Shown here piece after piece: positions 46,423 to 55,579 of a stretch of 64,000 nt of DNA. Made by a program: the position numbers and the translations under genes. Origin of the DNA: Lysobacterales bacterium. GTDB taxonomy: Bacteria; Pseudomonadota; Gammaproteobacteria; Xanthomonadales; Rhodanobacteraceae. The notes beneath the pieces are model-generated. The model ran no database searches. It was not told where the DNA came from and saw only the letters and a list, made by a program, of their open reading frames with translations. Location: NCBI GenBank assembly GCA_002632325.1, contig NSJK01000006.1, positions 92,862-156,861 on the forward strand. The letters run 5' to 3'. Every line of letters begins with the position of its first letter. Position 1 is the stretch's first letter.

Positions 46423-48171
46423 ATGATCGCCTTTCGCAACTTCGCCCTGCGCCGTGGTGAGCGCCTGCTGCTGTCGGATGTCGACGTGGCCTTGCATGCG
46501 GGCGCCAAGGTCGGCGTGGTCGGCCGCAATGGCTGCGGCAAGTCGAGCCTGTTCGCGGTGGTGATGGGCGAGATCGAGCCCGACAAGGGCGACATCGACC
46601 TGCCCAATCGCCTGCGTCTGGCCAGTGTCGCGCAGGAGACGCCGTCACTGCCCGATGCGGCGATCGATTTCGTCGTCTCCGGCGATACCGAGGTGCATGC
46701 GATCCTCGAAGCCGAGAAGGCCGCGAGCGCCGTCGAGGATTGGGATGGTGTCGCTGCCGCACACCAGAAGCTCGCCGAGATCAACGGCTATGACGCCGAG
46801 GCGCGCGCCGGACGCCTGCTGCATGGTCTGGGCTTTCGGCCGCAGACCCATCGCATGGCGGTGTCGGAGTTTTCCGGCGGCTGGCGCGTGCGCCTGAATC
46901 TTGCGCGCGCGCTGATGCAGCCTTCAGACCTGCTGCTGCTCGACGAGCCGACCAACCATCTCGATCTCGACGCTGTGCTTTGGCTCGAACAATGGCTGCA
47001 GAAATATCCGGGCATGCTGCTGATGATTTCGCATGACCGCGAATTCCTCGATGGCCTGTGCACGCATACCCTGCATTTGCACGAGGGCAGGGCCAAGCTC
47101 TACAGCGGCGACTACACGAGCTTCGAGCATCAGCGTGCCGAGCATTTGCGCCAGCAGCAGATTGCCTTCGAGAAGGAACAGACCGAACGCGAACACCTGC
47201 AAGCCTTCATCGATCGCTTCAAGGCCAAGGCCAGCAAGGCCAAGCAGGCACAGTCTCGCGTCAAGCGCCTGGCCAAGCTCGCCGGCACCGAGGCGGTGCG
47301 CGCCGAGCGCGAGATCCGCATCAATTTCCCGGTGCCGCTCAAGCTGCCGCATTCGCTGCTGCGCCTGAATCATGTCGATGCCGGATATCGCCTTTCGGGC
47401 GCGCTGCACGCGGGTCCGTCCGATCACGAGATCGCCGAGGAAGGTGATCACGTGACGATTCTGCGCGAGGTCAAGTTCGGCCTCGAAGCGGGTGATCGCA
47501 TCGGTCTGCTCGGCCCCAACGGCGCGGGCAAGTCGACCCTGGTCAAGACCCTGGTCGGCGAATTGCCCAAGCTCAGCGGCGAGCGCACCGCACACCCCGA
47601 CCTCGTGCTCGGCTACTTCGCCCAGCACACGGTCGAGTCCCTGCACGAAGGCCAGACGCCGATTGACCACCTGCGCGAGATCGCGCCGGGCGTTTCCACG
47701 CAGGATTTCCGCGATTATCTGGGTCGCTGGAACTTCCCCGGCGATCGCGCCTTCGAGGTGATCGACGGTTTTTCCGGCGGCGAGCGCGCGCGGCTTGCGC
47801 TCGCGCTGATCGCCTGGCGCAAGCCCAACGTGCTCCTGCTCGACGAGCCGACCAACCATCTCGATCTGGAAATGCGCGAAGCGCTGGCCGAGGCGCTCAG
47901 CGATTTCGATGGCGCGATCGTGCTGGTTTCGCACGACCGCCATCTCACCGGCCTCGTCTGCGACACCTACTGGCGCGTCGCCGACGGCAAGGTCGAGGAA
48001 TTCAAGGGCGATCTCGACGAATATGCGGCCTGGCTGCGCTCGCGCGGCAGCAACGGCGGCGGCGAAGCCGACGGCAAGGCCAAGGAGAAGCCCAAGGACA
48101 AGGCGAAACCCGCAGTCACGGCCAGCAAGGTGCCCGACTACACCCCGCGCGACAAGAAGCGCGAGCGGTAG
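46423..48171 (+). CDS. ABC-F family ATPase (YheS/Uup-like ribosome factor)
   Basis: 582 aa with two ABC domains and no membrane segments, acting on the ribosome. Walker A motifs are GRNGCGKSS (about 34-42) and GPNGAGKST; signatures are EFSGGWRVRLNLA and GFSGGERARLALA; LLLLDEPTNHLDLD and LLLDEPTNHLDLE are the Walker B regions. The interdomain linker is Lys/Glu-rich. The tail is Lys-rich (KAKEKPKDKAKP, ending PRDKKRER). The architecture and first-domain sequence are closest to YheS. ATG 46423 is chosen from family fit (MIAFRNFALRRGERLLL). It diverges from the S53 gene. Confidence 0.93.
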   Translation: MIAFRNFALRRGERLLLSDVDVALHAGAKVGVVGRNGCGKSSLFAVVMGEIEPDKGDIDLPNRLRLASVAQETPSLPDAAIDFVVSGDTEVHAILEAEKAASAVEDWDGVAAAHQKLAEINGYDAEARAGRLLHGLGFRPQTHRMAVSEFSGGWRVRLNLARALMQPSDLLLLDEPTNHLDLDAVLWLEQWLQKYPGMLLMISHDREFLDGLCTHTLHLHEGRAKLYSGDYTSFEHQRAEHLRQQQIAFEKEQTEREHLQAFIDRFKAKASKAKQAQSRVKRLAKLAGTEAVRAEREIRINFPVPLKLPHSLLRLNHVDAGYRLSGALHAGPSDHEIAEEGDHVTILREVKFGLEAGDRIGLLGPNGAGKSTLVKTLVGELPKLSGERTAHPDLVLGYFAQHTVESLHEGQTPIDHLREIAPGVSTQDFRDYLGRWNFPGDRAFEVIDGFSGGERARLALALIAWRKPNVLLLDEPTNHLDLEMREALAEALSDFDGAIVLVSHDRHLTGLVCDTYWRVADGKVEEFKGDLDEYAAWLRSRGSNGGGEADGKAKEKPKDKAKPAVTASKVPDYTPRDKKRER

Positions 48172-48301
48172 CTCTGAGGTCGCGCGTCAGAGTCGACGCG
48201 CGCATCCTCGCCCACATCCAACCCCGAATTGCCTTGCGCCGCGTTGCAATCGGCGTGGTTTCCGGTGCCTTCGCACCGCCACGCACAACGGGAGCAAGAG
48301 C

Positions 48302-48625
48302 ATGAATATCCAAACCAAGGTTCTTCGCACGCACTCGATCAGGCGAGTGCGCACGCTGACGCTGGGTGTTGCCGGCGCACTGCTGATCGCGCTGGCCTTG
48401 CCAGTCGGCGCGCAATCGGCCGAGTCGAAGCAGCAGGCCAACTCCGCGCATTCCACGCAGACCGGCACGCGCATCCGCAAGGGCGAACTGCCGCCCGACC
48501 AGGTGCTCGAAGTCATTGTGGTTGGCGGCGCAGTCAAGGATTCGCGTTTGATCGCGCGCAATGATGCAACCGATGATCGCGACATTCCCTTGCTGCCGGT
48601 GGCACACGAAGGGCCGCAGCGCTGA
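48302..48625 (+). CDS. Small exported protein of unknown function
   Basis: 107 aa. ATG 48302 follows a GGGAGCAAGAG ribosome-binding site. Arg-rich n-region then hydrophobic TLTLGVAGALLIALALPVGA is a signal peptide. The mature part (about 70 aa) is polar and low-complexity at first (SKQQANSAHSTQTG), with LPPDQVLEVIVVGGAVKDSRL as the only structured-looking piece. No family recognised. A palindrome CTTGCCGCGGCAAG (48641-48654) and copy B of the five-hairpin repeat follow. Confidence 0.6.
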   Translation: MNIQTKVLRTHSIRRVRTLTLGVAGALLIALALPVGAQSAESKQQANSAHSTQTGTRIRKGELPPDQVLEVIVVGGAVKDSRLIARNDATDDRDIPLLPVAHEGPQR

Positions 48626-48710
48626 ACGAACGTTTCGATGCTTGCCGCGGCAAGGACGTCGCGGCAAGCGCGCTTTTGCGGTGCGAATGAATCCGAAGTT
48701 GCAACCTTGA

Positions 48711-48874
48711 CAGGCTGCTGAAAGCCCCTTTTCAGCAGCCTGCTGGAGCGGTGCAGGGATGCACTGCACGCGAATCGATCACGCAAGTGATTGATTCGTC
48801 GGAGACGAGTCCGGGCATGTACCGGACTCGTCGAGCTGAAGAAGTCCAGGATGGACTTTTTTCAGCACCCTGTT
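48711..48874. repeat. Five-hairpin intergenic repeat, copy B (inverted)
   Basis: Reverse-complement copy of 36622-36786 with the same five stems in order. The GACGAGTCC stem is extended by two more pairs (GACGAGTCCGG/CCGGACTCGTC), and the terminal GCTGCTGAAA/TTTCAGCAGC stem keeps its arms with a changed loop. The fourth stem is less perfect here. It lies between the convergent genes ending at 48625 and 48873, and the TAA stop of the latter is inside the repeat. Confidence 0.88.
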
Positions 48875-49796
48875 ATGGGGTCGTATCTCGGATTGGTTTT
48901 CCCTCTTCCCGTCGGGAGAAGGGGGCGCCAAGCGCTGGATGATGGCTGCGGAATACGCCTGCCGCTGCCCGTCTCGCGGCGGGTTCATCAACCACCACCT
49001 GTGCGGCCGCGGTGATCTGAAGATGCGCGATCGTGCGCATCAGACCCGCGAACGCCTGAGGCGAGCCATCGCCGATCGCCAATGCAATATGCGTGGCGTC
49101 GAAGCCGTCGAGCCCGGCGTCATGGCTGATCCAGCGCTTCCCATTCCACACCTGCACCCAAAGGTGCGGCGTGAATACGTGGCGATTGCCGAGGAATCGC
49201 GGTGCGTAGGCGAGACCGACGACGATGCGCGCAGGAATGCCGCGTGCGCGCGCCGCGGCAGCGAGCAAGACCGCGAATTCGGTGCAGTCGCCACTGCGTG
49301 ATTCGAACGCCTGTGTCGCGCTGGCGTAGGTATTGAACGCAATCGTGCCGTTCATGTGCTTCTTCACCGCATCAGTCAAGGCAAGCATCGTTGCTTCGCT
49401 TGTGGGTCGTCGAGCCCTGCGCGCAAAATCGATGATGCGGCGATCGCGGCTCTGCACCCAGTCGTTGGCGCTGCGGTATTGCTCGAGTTGGTCGGTCGTC
49501 GGTGCGGCCTCGTTGCCGCAGTCGGCGCAAACCGTGACCACGACGGCGTCCTCGTCGTAATGGATGCCTTGCTCGCCGGTTTCCGGCAGGCTCAGTCGCT
49601 CGCCGTTGTCGAGCGCGAGGCGATATCGAATCGTGCCTTCGAGCGCGACCTGCGGTATTCGGTAGGGCGAGGGCACCGCCAGCGCCCGCATGGCCGAAGT
49701 TGCAGCGAAAGACGACAGCTCTGCGGTTGCGGCGCCCGCACTGCCTGGCACCAGAACAATCGAAAGGGCAAGGATGGACAGGGAAGTGCGTGGCAT
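48873..49796 (-). CDS. Exported transglutaminase-like protein
   Basis: 307 aa with signal peptide MPRTSLSILALSIVLVPGSAGAA. The transglutaminase-core triad is visible as SRSGDCTEFA (Cys171), FTPHLWVQVW (His211) and SHDAGLDGF (Asp226). Such bacterial periplasmic domains are cysteine peptidases or cross-linkers; specific substrate unknown. The C-terminal 25 or so residues (for example GAPFSRREEGKP) are encoded by a C/G-rich palindrome and the edge of the five-hairpin repeat, so the natural C-terminus may have been replaced. Confidence 0.85.
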   Translation of the reverse strand: MPRTSLSILALSIVLVPGSAGAATAELSSFAATSAMRALAVPSPYRIPQVALEGTIRYRLALDNGERLSLPETGEQGIHYDEDAVVVTVCADCGNEAAPTTDQLEQYRSANDWVQSRDRRIIDFARRARRPTSEATMLALTDAVKKHMNGTIAFNTYASATQAFESRSGDCTEFAVLLAAAARARGIPARIVVGLAYAPRFLGNRHVFTPHLWVQVWNGKRWISHDAGLDGFDATHIALAIGDGSPQAFAGLMRTIAHLQITAAAQVVVDEPAARRAAAGVFRSHHPALGAPFSRREEGKPIRDTTP

Positions 49797-49864
49797 GGTC
49801 GGGCTCTCGTGATCGGGCGTGCCGCGCCACTACACTGGCGCCCTTGCTGCAACGGGACAGATGC

Positions 49865-50926
49865 GTGGCCGGGGTTGAAACGACGCGGGCATTGAGCGAG
49901 GCGTTGTTTGCGCCACTCGATCAGGGGTTGGTCGGTATCGGCGCCGATCAGCGCGTGCTCGTGCTCGGCGCGAGCGAGGCGCAGAGCTGGCGCGCACGTG
50001 CGGGCACTGCCTGGTGCTGCGAGCAGAGCTTCAAGCCGTGGGCGATCGCCTTGGTGACGGCGGGTCTGCGCACGGCGCAAGCCATCGCCGAAGCGGACTT
50101 CGATGCGGTGTTGATCTTCGTGCCGCGGCAGCGTGAACGCGCGCGGGCCTTGTTCGCGAGCGCCGCGCGGCGCGTGCGTGAAGGCGGCATCGTGCTTGCA
50201 GCGCAAGCCAATCAGGAGGGCGCGCGTTCGGCGCAGACGGATCTGGCGGCCTTGCTTGGATCCTTGCAGCAACTGTCGCTGCGCAAATGCCGCGTGTTCT
50301 GGACGCAGCGTGAGCGGACGCGGATCGACACCGATCTGCTGACACGGTGGCGGGCCTTGGGTGAGGTGCAGCGTGTCGGTGAGCGCGAACATTGGAGTCG
50401 CCCCGGCCTGTTCGCCTGGGATCGTATCGATACCGGATCGGCGCTGCTGGCGGCGCATCTGCCCGGCACGCTTGTCGGTCGCGTGGCCGATCTCGGCGCG
50501 GCCTGGGGTTATCTGTCCTGCGTCATCGCCCAGCGCTGCAGCGGTGTGAGATCGATTGAGCTGTACGAAGCCGAAGCGCTCGCACTCGAGCCGGCGCGGC
50601 GCAATCTCGATGAAGCACTTGTCGGGTCTGCGCATGCGCCCGCGATCGGCATCCACTGGCACGACGTGACCGAAGGCTTGCCGCGGCGCTGCGATGCGGT
50701 GGTGATGAATCCGCCGTTTCACGAAGGGCGCGCCGATGCGCCCGAGCTCGGGCAGGCCTTCATCGATGCCGCGGCCGACGCACTCGATCCGCCGGGCGAA
50801 CTGTGGCTGGTTGCCAATCGCCATCTGCCCTACGAGGCACGGCTCGCGCGTCGCTTCGAGCAGGTGCAGGCGATGGCCGACGAGGGTGGTTTCAAGGTGC
50901 TGTGTGCGCGAGGCGTGCGCGCATGA
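49865..50926 (+). CDS. RsmC/RlmG-like rRNA guanine N2-methyltransferase
   Basis: 353 aa from a GTG at 49865 (VAGVETTRALSEAL). Two Rossmann-like halves: a degenerate N-terminal one and a C-terminal SAM-binding one with VADLGAAWGYLS and the catalytic NPPFHEG. This duplicated layout is that of RsmC (16S G1207) and RlmG (23S G1835); VANRHLPYE near the end slightly favours the RlmG side. The stop overlaps the next start (ATGA), so it is coupled to rsuA, pairing two rRNA modification genes. Confidence 0.82.
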   Translation: MAGVETTRALSEALFAPLDQGLVGIGADQRVLVLGASEAQSWRARAGTAWCCEQSFKPWAIALVTAGLRTAQAIAEADFDAVLIFVPRQRERARALFASAARRVREGGIVLAAQANQEGARSAQTDLAALLGSLQQLSLRKCRVFWTQRERTRIDTDLLTRWRALGEVQRVGEREHWSRPGLFAWDRIDTGSALLAAHLPGTLVGRVADLGAAWGYLSCVIAQRCSGVRSIELYEAEALALEPARRNLDEALVGSAHAPAIGIHWHDVTEGLPRRCDAVVMNPPFHEGRADAPELGQAFIDAAADALDPPGELWLVANRHLPYEARLARRFEQVQAMADEGGFKVLCARGVRA

Positions 50927-51633
50927 AACTGGTCAAGCACATCGCCGGACTTGGCTACGGCTCGCGCCGCGAGGTGATCGCGCTGCTGCGCGCGGGGCGC
51001 GTGACCGATGCGGATGGCGCAGTGCTTGGCGAGCGCGATGCGATCGAGCATGCGCGTATCCGTCTCGACGGCCAAGCACTCGATGTCGCGCCCGGCTTCA
51101 TCGCGATGCTGCACAAGCCGGTCGGCTATACCTGTTCGACGCGCGATGCGGGCCGGCTCGTCCACGACCTGTTGCCTTCGCGCTGGCGTGCGCGCAATCC
51201 GCAGGTCTCGACCGTGGGGCGGCTCGATCGCGAGACTTCGGGTCTGCTTCTGCTCACCGATGATGGCGGTCTGCTGCACCGGATCATCTCGCCGCGTGCC
51301 CAGGTGGAGAAGGTCTACGAGGCCGAGCTTGCGCAGGATTTGCGCGGTGACGAAGCAACGCTGTTCGCGAGCGGCGGCTTGATGCTCGACGGTGAGTCCA
51401 CGCCGCTCGCACCCGCGCGGCTTGAGGCGCTCGGCCCGCGCAGTGCGCGGCTCACGGTGTGTGAGGGGCGCTACCATCAGGTGCGGCGAATGTTTGCGGC
51501 AGCCGGCAATCATGTCGTGACCCTGCATCGCGTCGCAGTCGGTTCGCTTGAACTGCGTGGACTTGCGCCAGGGCAGTGGCGGCTGCTCGATGCCGACGAT
51601 GTCGCGCTGATCTTCGGCACACGCAAGCCTTGA
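50923..51633 (+). CDS. rsuA: 16S rRNA pseudouridine synthase RsuA
   Basis: 236 aa. S4-type N-terminus (KLVKHIAGLGYGSRREVIALLRAG) followed by MLHKPVGYTCSTRD, STVGRLDRETSGLLLLTDDG (catalytic Asp in GRLDR) and EGRYHQVRRMFAAAGNHVV, the RsuA hallmark. Modifies U516 of 16S rRNA in E. coli. The ATG overlaps the preceding stop. Confidence 0.92.
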   Translation: MKLVKHIAGLGYGSRREVIALLRAGRVTDADGAVLGERDAIEHARIRLDGQALDVAPGFIAMLHKPVGYTCSTRDAGRLVHDLLPSRWRARNPQVSTVGRLDRETSGLLLLTDDGGLLHRIISPRAQVEKVYEAELAQDLRGDEATLFASGGLMLDGESTPLAPARLEALGPRSARLTVCEGRYHQVRRMFAAAGNHVVTLHRVAVGSLELRGLAPGQWRLLDADDVALIFGTRKP

Positions 51634-51695
51634 ACGCAATGCGCCGCGCGACCGGCTTCACACGCGCTTGCGCGCTTTCATGCGATGCTGCGGCC

Positions 51696-52529
51696 ATGTG
51701 CGCGAAGACGAACAAGGCGTGGGACCGTTGTCGGCACGCGGTTGTGCGAGTGTGCGAGTCGCGTTGCGGCGTGTTCCGTTTTGCACTGGCAATGCTCGCT
51801 TTCGGCAGCACGGCCGTATCTGCGCTCGAAGTGCGCCAAGTCGATCATGATGGCGAGCGCTATCAGCTTGTCGAACTCGACCTGCGCCACGACCGCCTCG
51901 ACCTGCGCTGGAAGGACGACGATGGCCGTGCGCTGGCGAGCATCGAGGGTCTGCGCGCTTGGGCAGATTCGCATCGGCGCACGCTGCTGTTTGCCGCCAA
52001 CGCGGGCATCTACGATCAGGCGTTTCGGCCGCTCGGTCTGCACATCGAGGACGGTACGACCTGGCGGCGACTCAACACCGTGCGTTTGCCCGGGACGGTC
52101 GGCAATTTCTCGATGCAGCCCAATGGCGTGTTCTACGTCGATCAGGACGGCAAGGCCGGCGTGATGACGACCGCGCAGTGGCAGAGCAAGCCACCTGCAG
52201 CGCGCATCGCCAGCCAGTCGGGGCCGATGCTGGTGGTGGATGGCGAGGTCAATGCCAGCTTCGATGCCAAATCGAACAGTCGCAAGATCCGCAGTGGGGT
52301 GTGTGCGCCCAGTCCCGATTCCGTTGCCTTCGCGATCAGCACGTCGCCGGTGTCATTTCATCGCTTTGGCAGTTTCATGCGCGATGCGCTCGGCTGCCGC
52401 GATGCCTTGTTCCTCGATGGCAGCCTGTCGCAGTTCTGGACTCCGCAGACGGGCTATGTCGGCGCGCCGGCGCCGATGCTCAAACCCTATGTCGGCATGT
52501 TCGTGGTGTTCGCTGACCCGGCGCAGTAG
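51696..52529 (+). CDS. Phosphodiester glycosidase (NAGPA-domain) family exported protein
   Basis: 277 aa if started at ATG 51696; an in-frame ATG at 51639 would add 19 residues. The hydrophobic stretch FRFALAMLAFGSTAVSA is the signal sequence, with a long basic n-region. The NAGPA fold is shown by FAANAGIYDQAFRPLGLHIEDG, NFSMQPNGVFYVD, SQSGPMLVVDGEVN and DALFLDGSLSQFW. Family members hydrolyse GlcNAc-1-phosphodiester bonds; the bacterial substrate is not known. A terminator-like stem follows. Confidence 0.85.
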   Translation: MCAKTNKAWDRCRHAVVRVCESRCGVFRFALAMLAFGSTAVSALEVRQVDHDGERYQLVELDLRHDRLDLRWKDDDGRALASIEGLRAWADSHRRTLLFAANAGIYDQAFRPLGLHIEDGTTWRRLNTVRLPGTVGNFSMQPNGVFYVDQDGKAGVMTTAQWQSKPPAARIASQSGPMLVVDGEVNASFDAKSNSRKIRSGVCAPSPDSVAFAISTSPVSFHRFGSFMRDALGCRDALFLDGSLSQFWTPQTGYVGAPAPMLKPYVGMFVVFADPAQ

Positions 52530-52556
52530 CGGAGCTCGAGCTCTGGTGCAAAAGCA

Positions 52557-52578
52557 AAGCCCGCCATGCGGCGGGCTT
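52557..52578 (-). terminator. Intrinsic terminator for the small minus-strand gene
   Basis: AAGCCCGCC (52557-52565) and GGCGGGCTT (52570-52578) form a 9-bp stem with a 4-nt loop. On the minus strand the stem is followed by TTGCTTTTG, a U-rich tract, 24 nt after the stop of the gene at 52602. Confidence 0.7.
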
Positions 52579-52601
52579 GTCGTTGAAACGTGCGACAGCG
52601 C

Positions 52602-52754
52602 TCAATGCGCATGCTCGGTCGACGGCAACTTGGTCATGCCGCTGGCCTCCATTGAACGAGCGAGTCTTTTCTCGTGTTTGGCCGCGCGCTTTTCCTTGAA
52701 ACTGCGCATCGGTTTCTTCTTGTCGGCGTGACGCTGATGGTCCAAGCCCTTCAT
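52602..52754 (-). CDS. Small basic conserved-looking protein, 50 aa
   Basis: Very good AGGAGG 6 nt upstream of ATG 52754 decides the start. The 50-aa product is Lys/Arg/His-rich (KKKPMRSFKEKRAAKHEKR) and ends THLPSTEHAH-like (TKLPSTEHAH). It has its own terminator. No domain; size and charge suggest a nucleic-acid or ribosome-associated peptide, but that is only inference. Confidence 0.7.
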   Translation of the reverse strand: MKGLDHQRHADKKKPMRSFKEKRAAKHEKRLARSMEASGMTKLPSTEHAH

Positions 52755-52872
52755 GGAATCCTCCTGGACGAGTGTCCTGTCAGTGATGGGCGAGCGCCAT
52801 CCTAGTCCGATCAGTGGAGCGGTCAATGCACTGGCGCGGGGTCGTTTCGCATTCGTTTCGTTTTCGCGAAAA

Positions 52873-54096
52873 TCAATTTGCGGCACGGGCGAGACGGCCG
52901 CCGACTCGCACTTCACGCGCGAGTGGTCCACCGATCCAATAGCAAAGCTCGGCGGGTTCGTGGACGTTCCACAACACGAAATCGGCGCGCTGGCCGACCG
53001 CGAGCCTGCCACGGTCATCCAGACCCAGCGCACGCGCGGCATGCACGGTCGCGCCGAGCATTGCTTCCAGCGGCGTCAGACGGAACAAGGTGCAGGCCAT
53101 GCTCATCGCCAGACGCAGCGACAGCAGCGGCGAGGTGCCAGGGTTGAGATCGGTCGCGACCGCGATGGCGACGCCGGCGGCGCGGAAGGCCTCGATCGGC
53201 GGCAGACGCGTCTCGCGCAGCGCGTAGAACGCGCCGGGCAGCAGCACGGCGACCGTGCCGGCAGCGGCCATCGCGCGCACGCCGTCGGAGTTGGTCCATT
53301 CCAGATGGTCGGCGGACAGCGCGCCAAATTCAGCGGCGAGTGCGGCGCCGCCGAGATCGGAAAGCTGGTCGGCGTGGAGTTTGACGCGCAGTCCGAGTGC
53401 GCTCGCTCGCTCGAACATGCGTCGCGTCTGCGCAGGCGTGAAGGCGATCTTTTCGCAGAACGCATCGACTGCATCGGCGAGTCCCGCCTGAGCTGCGGCG
53501 GGCAGGATGTGCGTGCAGATCTCGTCGATCCAGCCATCGGCGCGGCCAGCGAATTCGGGCGGCAGGGCATGCGCGGCAAGCAGGGTGGTAGCGACGTCGA
53601 TGCCAAGCGCCGCGCCGATGCGGCGCGCCACGCGCAGCATCTTGAGCTCGTGGTCGAGATCGAGACCGTAACCCGACTTGATTTCGAGCGTGGTCACGCC
53701 GTCGGCGAGCAAGGCGCGTGCACGCGGCAAGGACTGCGCGAGCAGCTCGTCCTCGCTGGCTGCGCGCGTGGCGCGCACGCTCGAGGCGATGCCGCCGCCC
53801 GCGCGCGCAATGTCCTCGTAGCTCGCGCCGTGCAGGCGTTGTTCGAACTCGCGGGCGCGATCACTGCCAAACACGAGATGGGTGTGGCAGTCGATCAATC
53901 CCGGCGTCACCAGCGTGCCTTGCGCCGAAAGCGTTTCCGCAGCGCTGATTCCAGCGGGGATCGCATCCTGTGCACCAACCCAGACGATGCGGCCATCGCG
54001 CCAGCCGAGCGCGCCCTTGTCGATGAGGCCATGGCCGTCACCGGCAAGCGTGGCAAGTCGGGCATCCACCAGGAGGCCGTCCCAGGCTTCGGTCAT
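52873..54096 (-). CDS. hutI: Imidazolonepropionase HutI
   Basis: Third step of histidine degradation: opens imidazolonepropionate to formimino-glutamate. 407 aa metal-dependent amidohydrolase. [13 protein letters not shown] (metal HxH), [39 protein letters not shown] and [11 protein letters not shown] are the HutI motifs. The start at 54096 ([17 protein letters not shown]) is by family fit; the frame stays open for 15 more codons. hutH and hutU are not in the window; hutF is 1.5 kb away. Confidence 0.95.
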   Translation of the reverse strand: MTEAWDGLLVDARLATLAGDGHGLIDKGALGWRDGRIVWVGAQDAIPAGISAAETLSAQGTLVTPGLIDCHTHLVFGSDRAREFEQRLHGASYEDIARAGGGIASSVRATRAASEDELLAQSLPRARALLADGVTTLEIKSGYGLDLDHELKMLRVARRIGAALGIDVATTLLAAHALPPEFAGRADGWIDEICTHILPAAAQAGLADAVDAFCEKIAFTPAQTRRMFERASALGLRVKLHADQLSDLGGAALAAEFGALSADHLEWTNSDGVRAMAAAGTVAVLLPGAFYALRETRLPPIEAFRAAGVAIAVATDLNPGTSPLLSLRLAMSMACTLFRLTPLEAMLGATVHAARALGLDDRGRLAVGQRADFVLWNVHEPAELCYWIGGPLAREVRVGGRLARAAN

Positions 54097-54219
54097 GAGC
54101 TTTGATCCGTTTCGCTGCGATTCTGCGCGATTATGACCCAAGGCACGGCTGCGTCGGTCCCATCGCGCGATTTCAGCGAATGCAATAATCCGTCCGTGTC
54201 ACCGCGACACGGGAGAGCT

Positions 54220-54252
54220 GGATCCCGGCTTTTCGCCGGAATGACGGGTCTT
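54220..54252. repeat. Dispersed GGATCCCGGC...GCCGG-type hairpin repeat
   Basis: TGGATCCCGGCTTTTCGCCGGAATGACG-like element with a CCGGC/GCCGG stem (54225-54239), in the divergent gap between hutI and the M23 peptidase gene. This kind of element recurs in many proteobacterial genomes; only one copy is seen in the window. Confidence 0.4.
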
Positions 54253-54321
54253 CCAGTGAAGCCTTCAGGCAAGCTTGCGCGCGCAGCGCATGTCACCAAG
54301 TTCAATAGTCGGGGATGGATC

Positions 54322-55521
54322 ATGCGGTCGAATCGATTCCTGTGCGCATCAGCGAGCTTGCTGTGCCTGCTGCTTGCGCCTTCGTTTTTCGTGCAGGCCC
54401 AGATGAGACAGGTGCCTGCTTCGAGCGCGGCCTTGCCGCTCAATCCTCTGGCGCTGTCCGTCGCGCAGGCGCCGCAGGCGTTTCGCGCGAGCGATGGCCG
54501 CAGGCACCTCACGTTCGAGGTGCTTGCCTTGAACATGAGCAACGCGAGCTTGCCGGTGCGCTCGATTGCGGTGTTCCCGGCGGACGGCGGGCAGGCACTG
54601 CTGAGTTACACGGGTGAGGCGATTGCGGCGCACCTGAGCCCGCTCGCGGCGTGGACGCAGCGGATCGACCGCATCGATACCAGCGCGGCAGCGACGATCT
54701 GGATCGATCTGGCCTTGGCTGCCGATCAGGCGCTGCCGACGGCGCTTGAGGTCAGAGTCGGAGTCGAGGGCGCGGGTATCAGCGCAAGTGATGGGATCAC
54801 ACGCATCGTGGTCGATGTCGATGCGCGTTCGGTGCGCGTGATTCATCCGCCACTCGCGGGCAAGAACTGGGCCGTGCTTGAAGCATGTTGCGACGCCGCC
54901 AACCATCATCGACGTGGCCAGCGTTCGGTCGATGGTCATCTGGTGCTGCCCGAGCGTTTCGCGATCGACTTCGTGCAACTGGATGCCAAGGCTGAGGCCT
55001 ATCGCGGCAGCAACGTCAACGAACACTATTTCGGCTATGGCAAGGACGTGCTTGCGGTTGCCGATGCACTTGTCGTTGATGTCTACGATGAACTCGCCGA
55101 TGTGCCAGCCGGCGCGCCGCTGCCGCCGCCAAGCCTGCCGCGCGCGGGCGGCAATCACGTGATTCTCGATCTGGGTGACGGCGTGTGGGCGATGTATGGC
55201 CACCTCAAGGCACGCAGCGTGCGCGTCAAGGCGGGCGATCGCGTGCGTGCGGGGCAGGTGCTCGCGCAACTGGGCAACAATGGCAATTCCGATTTGCCGC
55301 ACCTGCATTTTCAGCTCATGGACAGTCGCAACTTCGCGCTCGCACAGGGCGTCCCCTTCGTGTTCGATCGCTTCGAGCTGGTCGGCCACACCGATGTGCA
55401 AGCCAGCCGCATCCTTGCGCTCGATCGCGCCGAGCGACGCGAGCGTGAGCTGCCGCTGACACTGTCGATCGTGGATTTCGCGCCCACGGCGAAAGGCAAG
55501 GCGCGGGAACTGGCGAGATAA
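54322..55521 (+). CDS. Exported M23-family (LytM-type) metallopeptidase-like protein
   Basis: 399 aa. Start ATG 54322 follows GGGGATGG and gives signal peptide MRSNRFLCASASLLCLLLAPSFFVQA. An N-terminal beta-domain of about 200 residues is followed by a LytM/M23 domain: ENEHYFGYGKDVLAVAD-type entry (NEHYFGYGKDVLAVAD), VILDLGDGVWAMYGHLKARSVRVKAGDRV, and LGNNGNSDLPHLHFQLMDS with the HxH ligand pair. The usual first ligands (HxxxD) are present only in altered form (H...GKD), so catalytic activity is uncertain. Probable cell-wall or peptide hydrolase. Located between hutI and hutF. Confidence 0.85.
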   Translation: MRSNRFLCASASLLCLLLAPSFFVQAQMRQVPASSAALPLNPLALSVAQAPQAFRASDGRRHLTFEVLALNMSNASLPVRSIAVFPADGGQALLSYTGEAIAAHLSPLAAWTQRIDRIDTSAAATIWIDLALAADQALPTALEVRVGVEGAGISASDGITRIVVDVDARSVRVIHPPLAGKNWAVLEACCDAANHHRRGQRSVDGHLVLPERFAIDFVQLDAKAEAYRGSNVNEHYFGYGKDVLAVADALVVDVYDELADVPAGAPLPPPSLPRAGGNHVILDLGDGVWAMYGHLKARSVRVKAGDRVRAGQVLAQLGNNGNSDLPHLHFQLMDSRNFALAQGVPFVFDRFELVGHTDVQASRILALDRAERRERELPLTLSIVDFAPTAKGKARELAR

Positions 55522-55579
55522 CTGGAATCCGCGTCAGCGGGCCGCTAGGCTCGCGGCTTCGACTTCGAGCGGAGCGCGC

